A stretch of 64,000 nt of DNA, taken from NCBI RefSeq assembly GCF_035944375.1, contig NZ_DASZBE010000018.1; one strand, written 5' to 3'. Below the pieces are notes generated by a model. The model did not search any database. It was not told the origin of the DNA and was given only the letters and a program-made list of their open reading frames with translations. How positions within the stretch are numbered: position 1 is the stretch's first letter; each line of letters begins with the position of its first letter. Source of the DNA: Allobosea sp035944375. GTDB taxonomy: Bacteria > Pseudomonadota > Alphaproteobacteria > Rhizobiales > Beijerinckiaceae. A program made the translations under genes and the position numbers. Positions 59,474 through 64,000 of this stretch are shown piece by piece.

Positions 59474-59588
59474 CTTCCCCTCCCCCTTGTGGGGAGGGGA
59501 GAGGGGTGGGGGTCGCGCCGCTCGGCGATCGCTCACCAGGTGGCACCACCCCCATCCCCGGCCCTTCCCCACAAGGGGGAAGGGAGGG
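59474..59588. repeat. C/G-rich palindromic intergenic repeat, copy 3
   Basis: Between the thiolase and fadB-like genes. Left arm CCCCTCCCCCTTGTGGGGAG then GAGAGGGGTGGGGGTCG; right arm CCACCCCCATCCCCGGCCC, then TTCCCCACAAGGGGGAAGGG. Its middle GCCGCTCGGCGATCGCTCAC is close to that of copy 2. It lies in the expected fadA-fadB mRNA, so it could act as a hairpin that sets relative levels of the two. Confidence 0.85.
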
Positions 59589-59592
59589 AGGT

Positions 59593-60801
<1,209 letters not shown>

Positions 60802-60852
60802 CAGGGGCCTCCCGGGCTGGCCGCAGCGAGGCGGCTCGTTCTCGTGCCGGAC

Positions 60853-60940
60853 GTCATGGTCGGGCTTGACCCGACCATCTCGTCATCCAGCGGGGTGTGC
60901 AAGGTCTGCGAGAGATGGTCGGGTCAAGCCCGACCATGAC
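60853..60940. repeat. Perfect long-arm palindrome 'GTCATGGTCGGGCTTGACCC...'
   Basis: The left arm 60853-60881 (GTCATGGTCGGGCTTGACCC then GACCATCTC) is exactly the reverse complement of 60912-60940, giving a 29-bp perfect stem over a loop of about 30 bp. Each arm is itself a palindrome (GGTCGGG/CCCGACC). It lies in the gap between acdH and the thiolase gene, both on the minus strand. Confidence 0.9.
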
Positions 60941-60949
60941 GCGCGATGC

Positions 60950-62746
60950 TCAGAACTGCTCGGCGCTCAGCGCCATCGTCGAATCCGCGCCGCTGGTGAT
61001 CCGCGCCAGATGCGCCGCGGTCTCGGGCAGGCTGCGCTCCATGAAGAAGCGGGCGGTGACCAGCTTGGTGTTCATCCGCTCGGTCGCGCCGTTGGCGCCC
61101 GCCTTGAGCTTGTCCTGCGCGACCCTGGCCATCTTGGCCCACATGTAGCCGAGCGAGACGAGGCCGAGCAGGTGCATGTAGTCGGTCGCGCCGGCACCGG
61201 CATTATCGGGCTTGGCGAGCGCGTTGTTCATGAACCACATCGTCGCCTGCTGGAGATGGCCGAGCGAGGCGGCCAGTGGCGCCAGCAGCGGCTTCAGCAC
61301 CTCGTCCTCGCCGTTCTCCTTCAGGAACGTGCCAACCTCGTTGAAGAAGGCCATGATGGCGCGGCCGCCATCGCGGCCGAGCTTGCGGCCGACGAGGTCC
61401 ATCGCCTGCACGCCGTTGGCGCCCTCATAGATCATGGCGATGCGGGCATCGCGGACGAACTGCTCCATGCCCCATTCGGCGATGTAGCCATGGCCGCCGA
61501 ACATCTGCTGGGCCTTCACCGTGTTGTCGAAGCCGACATCGGTCAGCACGCCCTTCAGCACCGGGGTCATCAGGCCGAGCTGGTCGTCGGCGGCCTGGCG
61601 CTCGGCTTCGTCGCCCGAGCGGTGGGCGATGTCCGACTTCAGCGCGTTCCAGAGCACGAAGGCGCGGGCCGCCTCGTTGAAGGCCTTGATCGACATCAGC
61701 GTGCGGCGGACGTCGGGGTGGACGATGATCGGGTCGGCGGCCTTGTCGGGGCTCTTGGCGCCGGTCAGCGAGCGGCCCTGGATACGGTCCTTCGCGTAGG
61801 CGACCGCGTTCTGATAGGCGACCTCGGACTGGGCCAGACCCTGGATCGCGACGCCGAGGCGGGCCTCGTTCATCATCACGAACATGGCGTTGAGGCCCTT
61901 GTTCTCGGTGCCGATGAGCCAGCCCCTGGCGCCGTCATAGTTCATGACGCAGGTGGCGTTGCCGTGGATGCCCATCTTGTGCTCGATCGAGCCACAGGAA
62001 ACGTGGTTGTTCTCTCCCACCGACCCGTCCGCTGCGATCGCATTGCGCGGCACGACGAAGAGCGAGATGCCCTTGACGCCGGCGGGCGCGCCCTCGATGC
62101 GAGCCAGCACGAGGTGGATGATGTTCTGCGTGATGTCCTGCTCGCCGGCCGAGATGAAGATCTTGGTGCCGGTGATGGAATAGGAGCCGTCGCCATTGGG
62201 CACGGCCTTGGTCTTGATCAGGCCGAGATCGGTGCCGCAATGCGGCTCGGTCAGGTTCATCGTGCCCGACCACACACCCTCGATCATCTTGGGCAGATAG
62301 GTGCGCTTCTGCTCGTCCGAGCCATGGACGTTGAGCGCGGCAATCGCGCCCATGGTCAGGCCGGGATACATGGCGAAGGCCATGTTCGCCGAGGAGGCGA
62401 ACTCGTTCATGACGGCGCCCAGCGTGTAGGGCAGGCCCTGGCCGCCGTATTCCGGATCCATGGCCAGGCCGATCCAGCCGCCCTGGGCATAGGCCTCGTG
62501 AGCCGCCTTGAAGCCCTTGGGCGTAGTGACGCGGCCGTCGGCCTGGCGGGTGCAGCCCTCCTGGTCGCCCGACAAGTTCAACGGCTGGAGGACCTCCTCG
62601 CAGAGCTTGGCGCCCTCGCCGAGAACGGCCTCGATCACGTCCGGCGTCGCGTCGGCGAAGCCCGGGAGGTTGTTGTAGCGCTCGATGGCGAAAACGTCGT
62701 TCAGCAGAAACAGCGTGTCTTCGACGGGTGCCTTGTAAACCGGCAT
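60950..62746 (-). CDS. Acyl-CoA dehydrogenase (DmdC-like branch)
   Basis: A 598-residue acyl-CoA dehydrogenase, longer than ordinary ones (~380) because of an extra C-terminal part, as in the DmdC/AidB-like group (3-methylmercaptopropionyl-CoA dehydrogenase-like). Seen are MDPEYGGQGLPYTLGAVMNE, the FAD contact SGTMNLTEPHCGTDLG, and the catalytic region MIYEGANGVQAMDLVGRKLG with the active-site Glu. Start ATG 62746 has GGGAGG upstream. It heads the acdH-thiolase-fadB transcript, so long- or medium-chain fatty acyl-CoA is the likeliest substrate, though a thioester of methylmercaptopropionate is possible. Confidence 0.93.
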   Translation of the reverse strand: MPVYKAPVEDTLFLLNDVFAIERYNNLPGFADATPDVIEAVLGEGAKLCEEVLQPLNLSGDQEGCTRQADGRVTTPKGFKAAHEAYAQGGWIGLAMDPEYGGQGLPYTLGAVMNEFASSANMAFAMYPGLTMGAIAALNVHGSDEQKRTYLPKMIEGVWSGTMNLTEPHCGTDLGLIKTKAVPNGDGSYSITGTKIFISAGEQDITQNIIHLVLARIEGAPAGVKGISLFVVPRNAIAADGSVGENNHVSCGSIEHKMGIHGNATCVMNYDGARGWLIGTENKGLNAMFVMMNEARLGVAIQGLAQSEVAYQNAVAYAKDRIQGRSLTGAKSPDKAADPIIVHPDVRRTLMSIKAFNEAARAFVLWNALKSDIAHRSGDEAERQAADDQLGLMTPVLKGVLTDVGFDNTVKAQQMFGGHGYIAEWGMEQFVRDARIAMIYEGANGVQAMDLVGRKLGRDGGRAIMAFFNEVGTFLKENGEDEVLKPLLAPLAASLGHLQQATMWFMNNALAKPDNAGAGATDYMHLLGLVSLGYMWAKMARVAQDKLKAGANGATERMNTKLVTARFFMERSLPETAAHLARITSGADSTMALSAEQF

Positions 62747-62794
62747 GGCGTGCCTCCCTCGCATCGCGCGGCCGCCGATCTGGGCGGCTTGATT

Positions 62795-62808
62795 GTTTAC
62801 ATATAAAC
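62795..62808. promoter_or_regulatory. Pseudo-palindrome upstream of acyl-CoA dehydrogenase
   Basis: GTTTACATATAAAC, a near-symmetric AT-rich site about 50 bases before the acdH start, in an otherwise GC-rich region. Position and symmetry suit an operator overlapping the promoter, perhaps for the MerR regulator encoded upstream or for an acyl-CoA-responsive repressor. No binding data. Confidence 0.4.
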
Positions 62809-62873
62809 TATCTTCTCCTGCTTGGCAACGCGGGCTCGCGCTTTTGTGCGCGCGAGCATGCCCGCCGCATGAC

Positions 62874-62904
62874 GAAAAACGCCCCGACCGGAGGTCGGGG
62901 CGTT
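62874..62904 (-). terminator. Rho-independent terminator after the MerR gene
   Basis: CGCCCCGACC (62880-62889) pairs with GGTCGGGGCG (62893-62902) with a 3-base loop, extended by AA/TT. Read on the minus strand a run of five T follows (62879-62875). It separates merR from acdH, so the dehydrogenase has its own promoter. Confidence 0.92.
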
Positions 62905-62959
62905 GAGAAGATCAGGTGCCGGATGGCTTGCCGTCCGGGACGTCTGTCCGGGTCGCGGC

Positions 62960-63415
62960 TCAGGCCTTGGCGAAGCGGGCGGCGGAAGCTTCCAGCTCCG
63001 CGATCGCATCGTCGATCTCGGAGCGCTGGGTCCGCAGCAGTTCGAGCTGCTCGAGGACCTGCTCGCGGCTGAGCTGGAGGCCGCCGACCGAGGCCGCACC
63101 GGTCTCGCCGCCCTTCTTGTCCTCGTTGGCCAGCATGGCCCGGATTTCGACAAGGGTGAAGCCGAGCTGCTTGCCCTTGAGGATCAGCGCCAGCCGGGCG
63201 CGGTCGCGGCTGGAATAGATGCGCGTCATGCCCGAGCGGGCCGGGGCGATCAGGCCCCGCGATTCGTAGAAGCGCAGCGTGCGCAGCGTGACGCCGAAGT
63301 CGCGGGCGAGATCGCTGATGGTGAAGCCACCGGGCTGGTCGGAGTCGATCGCGGTCGAATCAGCGCGGTCGTCTGCCATGGCGGCGGCAGCCAAAGCGGA
63401 GCTGTGGCGAGGCAT
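62960..63415 (-). CDS. MerR-family transcriptional regulator
   Basis: A 151-residue MerR protein. The winged-helix FTISDLARDFGVTLRTLRFY and ESRGLIAPARSGMTRIYSSR are followed by a long dimerisation coil (LSREQVLEQLELLRTQRSEI). There are no Cys residues for metal binding. ATG 63415 with AAGGA 9 bases upstream was preferred to a TTG three codons before. It stands upstream of the acyl-CoA dehydrogenase genes and is a plausible LiuR-like regulator of β-oxidation; that is from context, not sequence. Confidence 0.88.
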   Translation of the reverse strand: MPRHSSALAAAAMADDRADSTAIDSDQPGGFTISDLARDFGVTLRTLRFYESRGLIAPARSGMTRIYSSRDRARLALILKGKQLGFTLVEIRAMLANEDKKGGETGAASVGGLQLSREQVLEQLELLRTQRSEIDDAIAELEASAARFAKA

Positions 63416-63522
63416 CGGGTTCAATCCTTGAATGCTGGGAGCGTCGCCGGCCGAGTCGGCGGCAATCGTTGACTGACGACTGAGATAGTCGATGAGCTGT
63501 CGTTGCGTCAGGTAATGAGCCG

Positions 63523-63537
63523 CTTACCTAAGGTAAG
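63523..63537. promoter_or_regulatory. Palindrome upstream of merR, likely MerR operator
   Basis: CTTACCTAAGGTAAG is a 7-1-7 perfect palindrome about 110 bases upstream of the MerR start. GGTAA (about 63511-63515) and TTACC (63538-63542) repeat the half-site on either side, giving an extended array. MerR regulators bind such dyads; an autoregulatory role is probable. The gap 63416-63775 holds no gene. Confidence 0.5.
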
Positions 63538-63608
63538 TTACCGTTAGCCGGCCGTCAGGGAGCCCAAGCCACGTCTCTGCGTTCGCGAAAAATTAACGGA
63601 TGGCGCCG

Positions 63609-63628
63609 GAATCTTAACCCGCTGTTTA
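63609..63628 (+). promoter_or_regulatory. Candidate CtrA box next to a GANTC site before the podJ-like gene
   Basis: GAATC (63609-63613) is a CcrM methylation site. It touches TTAA-N7-TTTA (63614-63628), one mismatch from the CtrA consensus TTAA-N7-TTAA, about 150 bp upstream of a podJ-like gene. Cell-cycle control of polarity genes by CtrA and GANTC methylation is known in alphaproteobacteria; here it is only a motif match. Confidence 0.35.
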
Positions 63629-63775
63629 CCACGCCGGCGAAAAGGTCGGGCTTGCGGATCGGCGCCCGGCTTGCGGCAACGTAATCTTCAGGTGTCGCCG
63701 AACCGCAGGAAGCCGTGGCAGTTCAGGGGCCTGCGCCTTCCGCTCGAGGACAGAGCCCCTTAGGCGAGCGTCATC

Positions 63776-64000
63776 ATGGCCACTAGCTTGCCCTGGAGCG
63801 TGAAGGGCGTCGATCCCCGTACCCGCGACGCCGCAAAGGCCGCGGCCCGGCGCGCCGGCATGACGCTGGGCGAGTGGCTCGACCACAAGCTGCGCGAAGA
63901 GGCCGCCCCGGAGCCCAGCCCGCCGGAGCAGCTCGACATTGCCGCCCTGTCCGAGCGCCTTGCCCGCCTGTCCCAGGGCCAGATGGACACCGCCCCGCAG
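63776..64000 (+). CDS. PodJ-like polarity protein, N-terminal part (continues beyond the window)
   Basis: Frame open from ATG 63776 to the window edge (75 codons). The start MATSLPWSVKGVDPRTRDAA and then KAAARRAGMTLGEWLDHKLR match the N-terminus of large alphaproteobacterial polarity/Sel1-repeat proteins of the PodJ type ('PWSVKGVDP..R..A...ARR.GMTLGEWL'). Further on the sequence is Pro/Glu-rich. In Caulobacter and Agrobacterium PodJ organises the new pole. The rest of the gene is outside the window, so Sel1 repeats and the membrane segment cannot be checked. Confidence 0.75.
   Translation, partial: MATSLPWSVKGVDPRTRDAAKAAARRAGMTLGEWLDHKLREEAAPEPSPPEQLDIAALSERLARLSQGQMDTAPQ

Overview
The window is high-GC DNA (most genes look about 65-70% G+C) packed with genes on both strands. 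Gene content and order point to an alphaproteobacterium of the order Hyphomicrobiales (Rhizobiales), probably Bosea or a close relative: ispH-thrB-rnhA, cysQ-DUF4170-acyltransferase-waaA-lpxK-DUF2093, ribF-ileS-lspA-DUF3035-M16-M16, HWE histidine kinases, a VtlR/LsrB-type LysR regulator next to a DUF1127 gene, and a PodJ-like N-terminus at the right edge. The genus is inference; no rRNA or tRNA gene was seen.

Layout. 1-5.6 kb: end of a peroxiredoxin gene, two GNAT acetyltransferases (the first in unusually low-GC DNA), a YqhA-like membrane protein, and a signalling cluster of two HWE/HisKA_2 kinases around a lone receiver protein. 5.6-12.5 kb: rnhA, thrB, ispH, a MATE exporter, a DUF937 protein, the divergent DUF1127/LysR pair, and an orphan Flp pilin of 57 residues. 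12.6-25.7 kb: gshA beside a YbdK-type glutamate-cysteine ligase, rsmE, ubiA, cysQ, the Kdo/lipid A genes waaA and lpxK, a secreted dienelactone-hydrolase-like protein, and xseA. 25.8-36 kb: purD, a vapBC toxin-antitoxin pair translationally coupled to a haloacetate dehalogenase-like hydrolase, a patatin, regulators and transporters, tadA, an rRNA pseudouridine synthase with very long disordered tails, and rsmD. 37-39 kb: an HNH-nuclease-like protein followed by three tandem DUF2019 paralogues, which looks like a toxin with an amplified immunity array and is the most distinctive accessory module. 39-50 kb: a long minus-strand block (ribF, ileS, lspA, DUF3035-like, two M16 peptidases, mutL); ileS holds a low-GC patch in its editing domain. 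50-55 kb: cheY-like receiver, HAD phosphatase, a degenerate EAL protein resembling TipF, and a TPR regulator-like membrane protein. 55-64 kb: an omega-amino acid transaminase, a peptide-deformylase-like protein lacking two metal ligands, a fatty acid oxidation cluster (fadB-like, thiolase, acyl-CoA dehydrogenase, MerR regulator), and the start of a PodJ-like polarity gene.

Four families of palindromic intergenic repeats are scattered through the window. The C/G-rich family has three copies (about 6.1, 41.0 and 59.5 kb), each between co-directional genes. No CRISPR array, intact insertion sequence, prophage or origin was recognised.
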